From: G963556115 sp963677015
GTDB taxonomy: Bacteria; Planctomycetota; SZUA-567
Reading direction: 5' to 3'
Length of the DNA stretch: 64,000 nucleotides
Assembly: GCA_963677015.1 (NCBI GenBank)
Contig: OY781533.1
Location: 2,480,001 to 2,544,000, forward strand
Part shown: piece by piece, positions 16,925-26,280 of the stretch
How positions within the stretch are numbered: the first letter of the stretch is position 1
Layout: each line of letters begins with the position of its first letter
Translations under genes and position numbers: made by a program
The notes under the pieces: generated by a model
Told to the model about the DNA's origin: nothing
Databases searched by the model: none
Seen by the model: only the letters and a program-made list of their open reading frames with translations

Positions 16925-17935
16925 ATGAATAACATTCTTAAAATTGGAGTTGCCGGTATGGGCGCAATTGGCCGTTCTCATATTGAACGTATCGCCAATA
17001 AACTTCAGGGAGCAAAAGTAGTGGCTGCAACCGATGTTGCTACCGAACATGGTAAGTCTGTCGCCGAAAGTCTGGGATTGAACTTTTTCCCTAACGAAGA
17101 AAAGCTTATTGCCGAAGGTGGTATTGATGCCTTAATCGTCACTGCCTCCGATGAATACCATGAGCGGTATGTTTTAGCGGCAGTAAAAGCCGGGATACCG
17201 GTTTTCTGCGAAAAACCTCTGGCACCTGCCGCTGACGGCTGCAAACGTATTATCGACGCCGAGATAGCTGGTGGTAAAAAACTGGTGCAGGTAGGTTTCA
17301 TGCGCCGTTATGATCCGGGGTATCGTCAGCTCAAGCAGATGGTTGACTCAAACGAATATGGCAGCCCCCTGCTGCTTCATTGCGCCCACCGCAACTACGA
17401 AGTCCCAGATAATTATGATACCCCGATGGCTATCAGCAATTCACTGATTCATGAAATAGATGTCCTGCGCTGGTTGATCTCCGAGGATTATGAATCTGTG
17501 GAAGTATCTCTGCCGCGCAAAACCAAATATGCCGCAGCTAACCTGCAGGATCCTCAGATACTTATCCTGCACAGCAAATCCGGTATCCGTATGGATGTTG
17601 AAATATTTGTCAACTGCCATGTCGGTTATGATATTCAGTGTGAGATCTGCTGTGAAGAAGGATTTCTGAAACTGCCGGATCTTTCTGCTCCGGAGAGACT
17701 GGTAAATGCCTCACGCATAAAGCCTATCTGCCGTGATTGGTCAGAACGCTTTATTGATGCCTATAATCTGGAGATTCAGGAATGGATCAACGCCACAAAA
17801 GAACAGAGAGTCGACGGTCCTACAGCCTGGGATGGTTATGTAGCCTGCATTACCGCTGATTTTGCGCATCAGGCACGGGATACACAGAGCAGAGTAAAAA
17901 TTGAAATGCCAGAATGTCCGGAATTTTATAAATAA
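16925..17935 (+). CDS. iolG: Inositol 2-dehydrogenase IolG
   Basis: A 336-residue Gfo/Idh/MocA oxidoreductase that oxidises myo-inositol to 2-keto-myo-inositol with NAD. The N-terminal Rossmann motif is 'GVAGMGAIGRSHIERI', and the catalytic lysine is in 'FCEKPLA' (Lys97). 'CAHRN', 'LIHEIDVLRWLISEDYESV' (His176) and 'DIQCEI' closely follow Bacillus subtilis IolG from recalled knowledge. The position equivalent to catalytic Asp172 is Asn here ('AISNSLIHEID'). The start is ATG 16925 with AAAGGAA upstream; the frame is open to 16778 but that extension is AT-rich leader. The next gene, iolH, begins 25 bp later. Confidence 0.9.
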   Translation: MNNILKIGVAGMGAIGRSHIERIANKLQGAKVVAATDVATEHGKSVAESLGLNFFPNEEKLIAEGGIDALIVTASDEYHERYVLAAVKAGIPVFCEKPLAPAADGCKRIIDAEIAGGKKLVQVGFMRRYDPGYRQLKQMVDSNEYGSPLLLHCAHRNYEVPDNYDTPMAISNSLIHEIDVLRWLISEDYESVEVSLPRKTKYAAANLQDPQILILHSKSGIRMDVEIFVNCHVGYDIQCEICCEEGFLKLPDLSAPERLVNASRIKPICRDWSERFIDAYNLEIQEWINATKEQRVDGPTAWDGYVACITADFAHQARDTQSRVKIEMPECPEFYK

Positions 17936-17960
17936 TATATCACAAATACAGGAGATGATT

Positions 17961-18848
17961 ATGAAGATTGCCTTTGATGTTGATGTACTCGCCAAACACA
18001 TGGGAGTTAAGGAGATGGTATATCAGGTTGCAGACTGGGGCTACAAATATATTGAACAGTCACCTCATCCCCGCATCAACCCTTTCTACAAACACCCCTT
18101 GTTTTCCAGAGAATGCGAACAGGAATACCGTGACGCCCTGAAGGATACCGGAGTTGAAATTTCATCCTTTATCGTTGTATACCGCTGGTCAGGGCCTACC
18201 GAAGAACAGCGAAAGATGGCAGTTGCCAACTGGAAACGTATTATAGAAATCGCTTCCGATATGGGAGTTGAAGTTATCAATACAGAACTTTCAGGAGATC
18301 CGCATCAACAGGAAATATGCAATGGTATGTGGTTCCGTTCTATGGATGAACTTATGCCGCTGCTTGAGAAGACAAATATCCGGGTTGAGATACAGTCACA
18401 TCCTTACGATTTCTGTGAACTCAACAACGAAACGGTAGATCTGGTCAAATCATACCGTTCAGACCATCTTACTTACGTCTATTCCGCTTCACATGGTTTC
18501 TTCTATGATCAGGGTAAAGGCGATGTAAAGCAGATGCTGAAGTATGCCGGAGACAGCTTATCCCACGTACTCTTCGCTGATACCGGCAATCAGACACTTG
18601 ACTGCCGCTACATACTCAACCCTCCCGGAGTTGACGCAACTGTTCACCAGCACCTGGCTATGGGCGAAGGAGATGTCGACTTTGAAGGGATATTCCAGAC
18701 TCTCAGGGAGATGAACTTTGCCAACAAGGATTTCAAATTCGGCGGTGAGTCGATATCCTGTGTTTCATACTTCGGATACCCTGAAAAAATGGCCAAAGAC
18801 GCTGTAATCGCCCGCGAACGTATTGAAAAAGAACTGTTAAATAATTAA
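17961..18848 (+). CDS. iolH: IolH, TIM-barrel sugar isomerase-like protein of inositol catabolism
   Basis: A 295-residue xylose-isomerase-like TIM barrel. It is strongly IolH-like throughout: 'MKIAFDVDVLAK', 'VADWGYKYIEQSPHPRINPFYKHP', 'VYRWSGP', 'VINTELSGDP', 'IQSHPYDFCELNNETVDLVKS', 'NPPGVDATVHQHLAMGEGDVDF' and 'SVSYFGYP'. IolH is conserved in Bacillus iol operons but its exact reaction is not established. GGAG at 17951-17954 fixes the start; a longer frame overlapping iolG is rejected. Fourteen bases separate it from the next gene, so the two are co-transcribed. Confidence 0.92.
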   Translation: MKIAFDVDVLAKHMGVKEMVYQVADWGYKYIEQSPHPRINPFYKHPLFSRECEQEYRDALKDTGVEISSFIVVYRWSGPTEEQRKMAVANWKRIIEIASDMGVEVINTELSGDPHQQEICNGMWFRSMDELMPLLEKTNIRVEIQSHPYDFCELNNETVDLVKSYRSDHLTYVYSASHGFFYDQGKGDVKQMLKYAGDSLSHVLFADTGNQTLDCRYILNPPGVDATVHQHLAMGEGDVDFEGIFQTLREMNFANKDFKFGGESISCVSYFGYPEKMAKDAVIARERIEKELLNN

Positions 18849-18862
18849 TAAGGGGAACATTA

Positions 18863-19804
18863 ATGGAATTATCTATCTGCACCGACTCATTGGGAAACCT
18901 GTCCTATAAAGACATGCTGGTAAAGGTGAAACAATACGGTATAAATTATGTTGAAATGACAACCGGCGGCTGGTCTCCAGCCCCGCATATCAGGCTGGAT
19001 GAATTATTGACGGATGCAGCAAAGCTTGCCGCCTTCAAAGCCGAACTCGAAAAGAATGAAATGGGTATTGCCGCACTCAACTGCTCCGGCAACCCCCTTG
19101 ACCCGGGAGAGCTCGGCAAAGCTCATTCCGAAGCCGCTTTCAAAACCATGGAATTAGCCGAGCTGTTAGGGGTTAAAAAAGTAGTCATGATGAGTGGGCT
19201 CCCGGCCGGAGCTGCGGGTGATACAATCCCTAACTGGGTAACCTACACTATCAGCTGGCCGGAGACGGTTGCCGATATAGTCGATTATCAGTGGAATGAA
19301 GTGGCAATACCCTTCTGGAAAAAACTGGCGGCCAAAGCTAAAGAATGCGGCGTTGAAAAAATAGCTCTCGAAAACTTTTCCGCTCAGCTGGTCTGGAATC
19401 CCGAGACCCTGCTCAAACTGCGAAATGCCGTTGATCCGATAATCGGTCTTAACCTTGACCCCTCACATCTCTGGTGGATGGGTGCGGAACCGATAGCGGC
19501 AGCCCGCGCTCTGGGTCCGGCTATTCACCATATTCATGGTAAAGATGTACGCATTGAGCGTGTTCTTGCAGCTACCAACGGTCTGCTCGAAACCAAGCTA
19601 ATTGATAAGTGTTCAGAAAGAGCCTGGAATTATGTAGCCGTAGGCTGTGGCCATGATCTGCAGTGGTGGAAAGAATTCTTTTCTGTTGTCCGCATGACAG
19701 GATATAACGGATTTGTTTCACTTGAGATGGAAGATCTGACCATGTCGGTTGAGGCCGGACTGGAGACCTCGATAACAGCTCTACAGCAAACCATCAGCAG
19801 ATAG
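18863..19804 (+). CDS. Sugar phosphate isomerase/epimerase-like TIM barrel, candidate inosose dehydratase or isomerase
   Basis: A 313-residue AP-endonuclease-2/xylose-isomerase-like barrel. A metal-binding set is visible: Glu170 in 'IALENF', Asp199 in 'LNLDPSHLWW', His225 in 'HHIHGKD' and Glu288 in 'VSLEME'. IolE (2-keto-myo-inositol dehydratase) and IolI (inosose isomerase) share this fold. The pathway needs a dehydratase between IolG and IolD, and no other candidate lies in this arm. The sequence does not resemble Bacillus IolE closely, so the specific name is withheld. AGGGGAA precedes the ATG. It sits between iolH and iolD. Confidence 0.85.
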   Translation: MELSICTDSLGNLSYKDMLVKVKQYGINYVEMTTGGWSPAPHIRLDELLTDAAKLAAFKAELEKNEMGIAALNCSGNPLDPGELGKAHSEAAFKTMELAELLGVKKVVMMSGLPAGAAGDTIPNWVTYTISWPETVADIVDYQWNEVAIPFWKKLAAKAKECGVEKIALENFSAQLVWNPETLLKLRNAVDPIIGLNLDPSHLWWMGAEPIAAARALGPAIHHIHGKDVRIERVLAATNGLLETKLIDKCSERAWNYVAVGCGHDLQWWKEFFSVVRMTGYNGFVSLEMEDLTMSVEAGLETSITALQQTISR

Positions 19805-19983
19805 CAACATTCAATACGTATATTGCTTTACCTGCGGCAGCAAAAATCTCAAATGATTGCCAGCTGTTCAACCGCCGGTTTACTTTAAAATTATTCCGAA
19901 AAGTCTCAGTAACTTTTCAAGTCGCAACTGGATTTAAATAATCCTGTAAAACATATTACTACTAACATCTGGAGACTCATATA

Positions 19984-21855
19984 ATGGGAACAGTAAGATT
20001 AACGACAGCGCAAGCTTTATTTAAATTCCTTGATAATCAGTATATAAACTTTGATGGCGAGGAGATAAAATTTGTTGAAGGCATAGCCGGAATATTCGGA
20101 CACGGTTGCGTTCTGGGAATTGGTGAGGCTTTAGAGAGTAAAGCCGACAGTTTCAGGTTCTACCGGGTAAATAACGAACAGGGTGCCGGTCATATGGCAC
20201 TTGGCTTTGCCAAACAGCATAATCGTAAGAAAATTTTATGCACTACCAGTTCTGTCGGGCCTGGTGCCATGAATATGGTTACCGCCGCCGCGACAGCCAC
20301 CGCCAACAGAATCCCGGTTCTATTTCTACCCGGTGATGTATATGCGTCACGTCAGCCCGATCCGGTATTGCAGCAGATTGAGCAGGAAACAGACCATACG
20401 ATTTCAAGTAACGATGCCTTCAAACCGGTCAGTAAATACTGGGATAGAATCGTCAGGCCGGAACAGGTGATGACAGCTGCAATCAACGCCATGCGGGTAC
20501 TCACCGATCCGGCTCTTACCGGTGCGGTGACCCTCGCCATGCCGCAGGACACCGCGGCCGAAGCCTATGATTATCCTGAATACTTCTTCAAGAAACGAGT
20601 TCATTACATTCAGAGACGTCCACTGGCCGCAGGTATGGCGCAGAAAATCGCTGAAATTATAGCCGGAAAGAAAAATCCGCTGATAATCGTCGGTGGCGGC
20701 GTACGCTATTCAGAAGCCTGGTCTGAACTAGAAGCGTTCGCCACCGAGTTTAACATTCCATTCGCGGAAACTCAGGCCGGCAAAGGTGTTATTTATTCAG
20801 ATCACGCATACAACCTTGGTGGTATCGGCACTACCGGAACTCTGGCGGCCAACCGCATTGCCGCCTCGACCGACTGCCTGATCGCTGTAGGAACAAGACT
20901 CAATGACTTCCACACCTCTTCCAAATGGGCCTTCCGCAATCCTGAGCTGACAGTTATAGGTATCAATGTAAATCCTATGGACGCTTATAAAATAAACAGC
21001 TTCCCCGCCCTCGCAGATGCCAAGCTCGCATTGACCGAGATACATTCATGCCTGCAGGAAAAGAATTACCGCGCAGCATTTGCCGGTGAGATAGCGGAAC
21101 TGAAAGCGGAGTGGGACGCCGAGGTTGACCGGCTGTATACGGCAGCTCCCGGCAAACCTGAAACCGTCGCTCAGACCAGAGTAATAGGTATGATGAATAC
21201 CGGCGGTATCAGCAAGGATGCAATTGTAGTCACCGCGTCCGGCAGCCTGCCATCAGATCTCGAGCGGGTCTGGCGAACAGTTTCCAGACACTCTTATCAT
21301 GTTGAGTATGGATACTCCTGTATGGGCTATGAAATCCCCGGTGCAATCGGCGCAAAGCTGGCCGAACCGGAGCGCGAAGTCTGGGTACTGCTCGGCGAAG
21401 GCACCTATCTTATGTTCCACCAGGAACTAGTTACCGCCATTCAGGAGAATATAAAAATCAATGTTATCGTTATCGATAATGGCGGCTGGCAATGCATCCA
21501 TAATCTGCAGAAGAGCCAGGGAATACCGAGTTTCGGCTGCGAACTGCGCTTCAGAAATGAAAGCACCGGACGCCTTGATGGCGAATATATTCCAATTGAT
21601 TTCGCAATGAATGCCAGAAGTTACGGCTGTGACAGCTGGACGGTAAAGACCGAGGAAGAGCTTGTTGCCGCAATGAAAGCCGCCGCCGCAAGTCCTAAGA
21701 CAACCGTAATAGATGTGAAATCCACCCCGGAAAGCATGACCGGAAATTATGAAGGCTGGTGGCGAGTCGGGACTCCGGAAATCTCAGAAACAGAAGCCGT
21801 AATGACTGCAGCAAAAGTAGTCCGGGAATACCTTGATGAAGCAAAGGAATATTAG
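19984..21855 (+). CDS. iolD: 3D-(3,5/4)-trihydroxycyclohexane-1,2-dione hydrolase IolD
   Basis: A 623-residue thiamine-diphosphate enzyme that opens the inositol ring to give 5-deoxy-glucuronate. The N-terminus is typical of IolD ('RLTTAQALFKFLDNQY', 'VEGIAGIFGHG'). Glu65 in 'NNEQGAGHMALGFAK' is the cofactor-activating glutamate. A central domain follows, then the C-terminal TPP/Mg motif 'GEGTYLMFHQELVTAIQENIKINVIVIDN' near 480-510. The order resembles acetolactate synthase, but the length and N-terminus separate it from that family. A 179-bp gap separates it from the upstream gene, and CTGGAGAC lies before the ATG. Confidence 0.93.
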   Translation: MGTVRLTTAQALFKFLDNQYINFDGEEIKFVEGIAGIFGHGCVLGIGEALESKADSFRFYRVNNEQGAGHMALGFAKQHNRKKILCTTSSVGPGAMNMVTAAATATANRIPVLFLPGDVYASRQPDPVLQQIEQETDHTISSNDAFKPVSKYWDRIVRPEQVMTAAINAMRVLTDPALTGAVTLAMPQDTAAEAYDYPEYFFKKRVHYIQRRPLAAGMAQKIAEIIAGKKNPLIIVGGGVRYSEAWSELEAFATEFNIPFAETQAGKGVIYSDHAYNLGGIGTTGTLAANRIAASTDCLIAVGTRLNDFHTSSKWAFRNPELTVIGINVNPMDAYKINSFPALADAKLALTEIHSCLQEKNYRAAFAGEIAELKAEWDAEVDRLYTAAPGKPETVAQTRVIGMMNTGGISKDAIVVTASGSLPSDLERVWRTVSRHSYHVEYGYSCMGYEIPGAIGAKLAEPEREVWVLLGEGTYLMFHQELVTAIQENIKINVIVIDNGGWQCIHNLQKSQGIPSFGCELRFRNESTGRLDGEYIPIDFAMNARSYGCDSWTVKTEEELVAAMKAAAASPKTTVIDVKSTPESMTGNYEGWWRVGTPEISETEAVMTAAKVVREYLDEAKEY

Positions 21856-22040
21856 ATATTATTCTAAAGTTACCGTGAGAGTCTGAGCAGTAATTTTAGA
21901 CCCACGGGATCAGAACAGGGATTTTCTCAAAAAAGGGAAGTATAAATCAGAACGTAGAAAACAGATGTATAATATTAGCACCACATAAAAATAATACTAT
22001 ACAATACCACGACTACCGATCTTCCCCCCTCAACAGTATG

Positions 22041-22071
22041 AAGGCAATTCTCGCAACCGCTGAATTGCCTT
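22041..22071 (+). terminator. Hairpin downstream of iolD
   Basis: AAGGCAATTC (22041-22050) and GAATTGCCTT (22062-22071) form a perfect 10-bp stem with an 11-base loop and a weak T/A tail. At 185 bp past iolD it may end the iol transcript or belong to a small transcript in the gap. Confidence 0.55.
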
Positions 22072-22480
22072 TATACATTATCATACTCAAATTCTTACCC
22101 ACTACCTACTGAATGTAACAATAAGTATAATTTATACAAAAACTTACCAAACTTCTTCTTACCACTACTCACCAGTTGCACTGAAAAATTTATTGTAAAA
22201 AGAATAAAGCCGACTTCTTTTTTTTAACAATGTTAGCACATAGTTATAACAAGACACTCATTATTATAATTACTTACCTCCAATATAACTGACAATTTTG
22301 GCATATTTCAGGAAACAATATATTAACCATAAGTTAAGAGTACGACAATATTGTCCGCAGGCATAAATTTTATATTCAAATTACAATTTTAACTTCTGAC
22401 TAAATTATTTATATTCACAAAATAACTCTCAAAAAGCCCTGAATATTAAGCTCAAGTTAAAATTAACAGGACGTTATAGC

Positions 22481-22509
22481 TTGCAAAAATAACAGGAATA
22501 GACTATCAT
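22481..22509 (+). promoter_or_regulatory. Predicted promoter of the Amt-GGDEF gene
   Basis: TTGCAA (22481-22486) and TATCAT (22504-22509) are separated by 17 bases, about 75 bp before the start codon. Confidence 0.5.
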
Positions 22510-22584
22510 AAATAGTATTAAAAAGTAGAGTACAACATTTAGCGCGGCATAAAAAAGCAGACACAGCATTAAAGGATAGTGGCA

Positions 22585-24459
22585 GTGAAAAGTGTAGAAG
22601 ATTGTATCTGGGTAATAATCTCGGCAATGCTTGTATTTCTGATGCAGGCAGGTTTCATGGCACTGGAGACAGGTTTGTCCCGGGCTAAGAATTCTATTAA
22701 TGTTGCTATCAAGAATATGTCGGATTTTATTCTGTCAATCGCCGCTTTCTGGTTTATCGGCTATGGTCTGATGTTCGGTAAGACCTTTCACGGAATAATC
22801 GGCAGCAGTGACTTCTTTGTTAATTTCGATACGGACAACTGGAGAGCGGCCTTCTTTGTTTTTCAGGCCGTTTTCGTCGGAACCGCCGCCACTATTGATT
22901 CCGGAGCGGTTGCGGAACGGGCAAAATTCGGCACCTACCTGCTGATGTCATTCATAACCTCCGCCTTTATCTATCCGGTCTTCGGCCACTGGGCCTGGGG
23001 CAGCTTATATTACCCTGATAATCAGGGCTGGCTGCAAAAACTGGGCTTTCTTGATTTCGCCGGTTCAACCGTAGTTCATTCCATAGGCGCCTGGGTTGGA
23101 CTTGCGGGGGTCATCATAATTGGACCAAGACTGAATAAATTCACCAAAGACGGTAAAGCCAATAAAATACCGGGACATAATCTGGTTATGGCCTATCTCG
23201 GAGTATTTATACTCTTCTTCGCCTGGTTTGGTTTCAACTCAGGCAGTACCCTCTCGGCAACGGCAGATGTCGCGAATATTCTGGCGAACACCATCATCGC
23301 CGCCTCCTTCGGTGGACTAACCACCCTGTTCACCAGCTGGCTCTTCGGTAAAAACCGCCTTCCCGAACCGGAGATGATCATTAACGGCATTCTAGGCGGT
23401 CTGGTCGGTATCACCGCCGGCTGCTATTACCTCGGTGAAGCCGGAGCACTGGTGGTAGGTGTTGTTTCAGGCCTGATCGTTTTTTGGGGTACCTCGCTTC
23501 TTGAAAAGCTCAAACTAGACGATGTTGTCGGAGCAATCCCGGTACACGGTTTTGCCGGGATCTGGGGAACGGTTGCCACCGGCATATTTATCAAAGAGTC
23601 CTTTCTCACCGAATTCGCCATTACCAGAACGCATCAGGTCCTGGTTCAGCTGCTCGGCTCCGTCACGGCTTTCGTCTGGGCCTTCGGTATCTCATTCATC
23701 ATTATGAAGATAATCAACCGCATATCACCAATGCGAGTTTCCAGAGAATTCGAGGAGATCGGGCTGAACGTCGCTGAACATGGCGCCAGCTCCAGTATTC
23801 TGGAATTATCAAATTCAGTCAAAAAGATTATCGAAAGCCGGAATTTCAAAAATGCCGACAAGATCGATGTTGAATACGGTACAGAAATTGGTGATCTTAC
23901 CAACTATTTCAACACCATGATCGTTGAGCTGAAAAGCAAGGAAGAAGTAGCCGAAGAAGCGCTGGTATCCCTGCAGCATGTCGCCATAACCGATGGTCTC
24001 ACGCAGATATACAACCGTAAGCATATCATCGATACCCTGAAGAAAGAGCTGGAACGCAGCTCCCGCTATAAGTCAAAGCTCTCACTGCTGTTATTTGATA
24101 TTGATTTTTTCAAAAAGGTCAATGACAACTATGGGCATCTTGCCGGTGATAAGGTATTGATTGAAATTTCAAAATGCATCAGTAAAGGTTTGCGTGCCTC
24201 CGACTGTATCGGCAGATATGGCGGCGAAGAATTTCTGGTTATCTTCCCGGAAACCGGTCTCGCCGGCGCTTATGTCATAGCGGACAGAATACGAAAGACG
24301 GTCGAAGAGCTGGAATGGGACTTCAATGATGGTAAAGCCATCACTATCAGCGGCGGTGTGGTTGAGAATTATGGTGAAGACTGCAGCCAGATGATTCATA
24401 GAGCTGACGAACTGCTTTACTGCGCCAAAGAACACGGCAGAAATAAGATAGAAAAATAA
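22585..24459 (+). CDS. Ammonium transporter (Amt) fused to a GGDEF diguanylate cyclase
   Basis: A 624-residue fusion protein. Residues ~1-385 form a complete Amt/Mep/Rh channel of about 11 membrane spans, with Asp157 and the twin histidines His165 ('STVVHSIGA') and His321 ('PVHGFAGIWG') conserved. Residues ~386-465 are a HAMP-like or coiled linker, and residues ~466-624 a GGDEF domain. That domain has 'FDIDFFKKVNDNYGHLAGD', active site 'GGEEF' at 546-550 and inhibitory RxxD (537-540) five residues upstream. The channel probably reports ammonium status by changing c-di-GMP synthesis. The GTG at 22585 fits AAAGGA at 22571-22576 better than the GTG at 22579. It is a single-gene unit. Amt-GGDEF fusions have been noted in other bacteria. 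Confidence 0.92.
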   Translation: MKSVEDCIWVIISAMLVFLMQAGFMALETGLSRAKNSINVAIKNMSDFILSIAAFWFIGYGLMFGKTFHGIIGSSDFFVNFDTDNWRAAFFVFQAVFVGTAATIDSGAVAERAKFGTYLLMSFITSAFIYPVFGHWAWGSLYYPDNQGWLQKLGFLDFAGSTVVHSIGAWVGLAGVIIIGPRLNKFTKDGKANKIPGHNLVMAYLGVFILFFAWFGFNSGSTLSATADVANILANTIIAASFGGLTTLFTSWLFGKNRLPEPEMIINGILGGLVGITAGCYYLGEAGALVVGVVSGLIVFWGTSLLEKLKLDDVVGAIPVHGFAGIWGTVATGIFIKESFLTEFAITRTHQVLVQLLGSVTAFVWAFGISFIIMKIINRISPMRVSREFEEIGLNVAEHGASSSILELSNSVKKIIESRNFKNADKIDVEYGTEIGDLTNYFNTMIVELKSKEEVAEEALVSLQHVAITDGLTQIYNRKHIIDTLKKELERSSRYKSKLSLLLFDIDFFKKVNDNYGHLAGDKVLIEISKCISKGLRASDCIGRYGGEEFLVIFPETGLAGAYVIADRIRKTVEELEWDFNDGKAITISGGVVENYGEDCSQMIHRADELLYCAKEHGRNKIEK

Positions 24460-24639
24460 GCCACAAACCGGCCAAATATATGAAATATACCCATTAGGCC
24501 GAATAATTCATTCTGATATATTCAACACTTTTACGTATTCAGACAATCATATCTTCAAATAAATGTTGTTCTTTATCTATTATGCACGCAGCAATATCTT
24601 ATAACTTATACTTCGTGATTTACGGTATACGCCCAAAGA

Positions 24640-25650
24640 TTACACCGGAGCGCAGGAAGAACGGATAACAATACTCGGCTTGAGAATAACCTCCTGATAA
24701 CTGCTTACCCGGTTTTCAATCAGATCGGTCAGCAATATCATCGCATTTCGACCTATCTCATAGGACGGTACCGCAACAGTAGTAAGTTCACACTGATTAA
24801 CAAAAATCATATCCCCATAGCCCGCTACCGAGATATCCTCCGGTACCCGTAACTTTCTTGCGGTCAGAGTCTTCATCGCTTCAATAGCAGTAGGATCATC
24901 CGCTCCAAATACCGCACTGAACTTTATCCCGGTATCCAGCAGCTCATTAATCTTATCCTGAACCGTAGCGACATTGAGCTGCTTCTCGGCAATCAGCTCC
25001 TCCCGCACCTCAATTCCATTATCCGCAAGCGCCGCGCGGTAACCATTCAAACGGTCAAGTTCGGTACTGGCTCCTTTATAGGTTCCCAGATATAGAATAT
25101 CACGATGCCCGATATTAATCAGATATTTGATAATCTGGTAAGCTCCCTGATAATCATCAGAAATCACGCGCGACACGCTATCAGCCGCAGTTATAATACG
25201 ATCCGCAAAAATAACATTGATATTCGCCTGCAGGATTCTATCAATCATAGTACTTTCAGCCGCCACAGGGCTTAATATCAGACCATCTGGCGCCATACTC
25301 AATATTTCATGCAGATACTCATTTTCAAGATCAATATTATTCTGCGAGTCACAGATTACAGTCTGAATCCGGTGGTTTCGTGCCGTATGCACAATGCCGC
25401 CAAGCACACTGCTGAAAAAAGGATTGGTAACATCAGGAAGAACTGCAGCGATAGTCGCCGTACTCTTATTCACAGCTGACGGAACAATATTATTATTACG
25501 GTATCCTAACTTGCTGACAGCCTTTTCAACTTTTTGCGCCGTATCTTCACTGACAATATCACGATTACGCAATACCCTGGAGACTGTAGCTGGCGAAACC
25601 CCGGCCTCCTTGGCTACCTGATGTATATTAGGTTGAAGTTTTTTACTCAT
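24640..25650 (-). CDS. LacI-family transcriptional regulator
   Basis: A 336-residue repressor. Residues ~5-55 are the LacI helix-turn-helix and hinge ('NIHQVAKEAGVSPATVSRVLRNRDIVSEDT', 'KLGYR'). The rest is a periplasmic-binding-protein-like effector domain ('DVTNPFFSSVLGGI', 'DGLILSP', 'VAGYGDMIF', 'TTVAVPSYEIGRNA'). AAAGG precedes the start. It is divergent from the sugar-isomerase-like gene and the two-permease importer, so it very likely controls them through the TGAAAAT palindromes in the shared spacer. The inducer sugar is unknown. Confidence 0.9.
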   Translation of the reverse strand: MSKKLQPNIHQVAKEAGVSPATVSRVLRNRDIVSEDTAQKVEKAVSKLGYRNNNIVPSAVNKSTATIAAVLPDVTNPFFSSVLGGIVHTARNHRIQTVICDSQNNIDLENEYLHEILSMAPDGLILSPVAAESTMIDRILQANINVIFADRIITAADSVSRVISDDYQGAYQIIKYLINIGHRDILYLGTYKGASTELDRLNGYRAALADNGIEVREELIAEKQLNVATVQDKINELLDTGIKFSAVFGADDPTAIEAMKTLTARKLRVPEDISVAGYGDMIFVNQCELTTVAVPSYEIGRNAMILLTDLIENRVSSYQEVILKPSIVIRSSCAPV

Positions 25651-26054
25651 TAGACCTTTGCTCTTTTCCAGTTATTTTTCTGCTTAAAAATATTCACTGT
25701 TACAACATTATCTAAGCACAGCAGCAGAACAGGCAAAAGAAAGATTAGAACTAAACCCACACTTGCTCTTGCTCTAACAAAATAAGATCAGACATAATTG
25801 TATAGATTATTATAAGAAGAAACAACCTCTCCATGATTATAAAATATTATTTCGCTGATAAACTCCGCCGTACTAAATCATTTAGTTGTCAATCATAACT
25901 ATTTCAGAAATTTTTTCAAATAATTTTCAGAAAATACGCAATAATTTTCACCAGACAGCATTAAAAACAAAATAATACCGGCAATTATTTTCTCTATATT
26001 TCCCGACAAAATGAGAATATCGCCATAATAAACGCAATTTTATGAAAACATCTT

Positions 26055-26101
26055 TGAAAATATTTTCAGAAAATAACATGAAAATGTTGTTATTATTTTC
26101 A
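26055..26101. promoter_or_regulatory. Candidate LacI operators upstream of the import operon
   Basis: TGAAAATATTTTCA (26055-26068) is a perfect 14-bp palindrome. Twenty-four bases on, TGAAAAT (26079-26085) faces ATTTTCA (26095-26101). Both lie just upstream of the promoter at 26121-26148. Symmetric TGAAA elements suit LacI-family dimers. A related palindrome lies at 999-1011, upstream of a paralogous binding-protein gene. Confidence 0.5.
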
Positions 26102-26120
26102 GAAATAATGAAACAAAAAT

Positions 26121-26148
26121 TTGACTAAGCACAAACGTAGAGTATGCT
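26121..26148 (+). promoter_or_regulatory. Predicted promoter of the sugar-isomerase/importer operon
   Basis: TTGACT (26121-26126) and TATGCT (26143-26148) have a 16-base spacer. The implied leader to the ATG at 26281 is about 125 bases and ends in AAGGAG. Confidence 0.5.
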
Positions 26149-26280
26149 ACTTTTAACTGCACCACATCATAAAGACGGTTTAAGAAAATAAAACCTGATA
26201 TTTATTTTTAACAATAACAATCAAAAATACTTTCTGCATTTTAATGAACCAATAGTTAAACAAAATCCAAGGAGAAATAA

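Larger units (their letters stand above)
21856..22584. other. Spacer after iolD: hairpins, a palindrome and the amt promoter
   Basis: This 730-bp AT-rich gap contains a weak stem just past iolD (CCGTG 21873-21877 with CACGG 21903-21907) and a clear hairpin at 22041-22071. It also has a perfect 12-bp palindrome GACAATATTGTC at 22344-22355, a possible operator, and the promoter at 22481-22509. No coding sequence was recognised. Confidence 0.4.
25651..26280. promoter_or_regulatory. Divergent control region with repeated TTTTCAGAAA/TGAAAAT elements
   Basis: A 630-bp AT-rich spacer between the LacI gene and the import operon. ATTTTCAGAAA-type words recur near 25922, 26063 and 26095, alongside the palindromes listed separately. 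No gene was seen. Confidence 0.4.

Noticed and set aside
22462..22486. Sigma-54-type promoter for the Amt-GGDEF gene (GG...TTGC)
   Set aside because: GG and GC elements are one base too far apart and the -24 core does not match TGGCAC; a normal sigma-70-type pair fits at 22481-22509.
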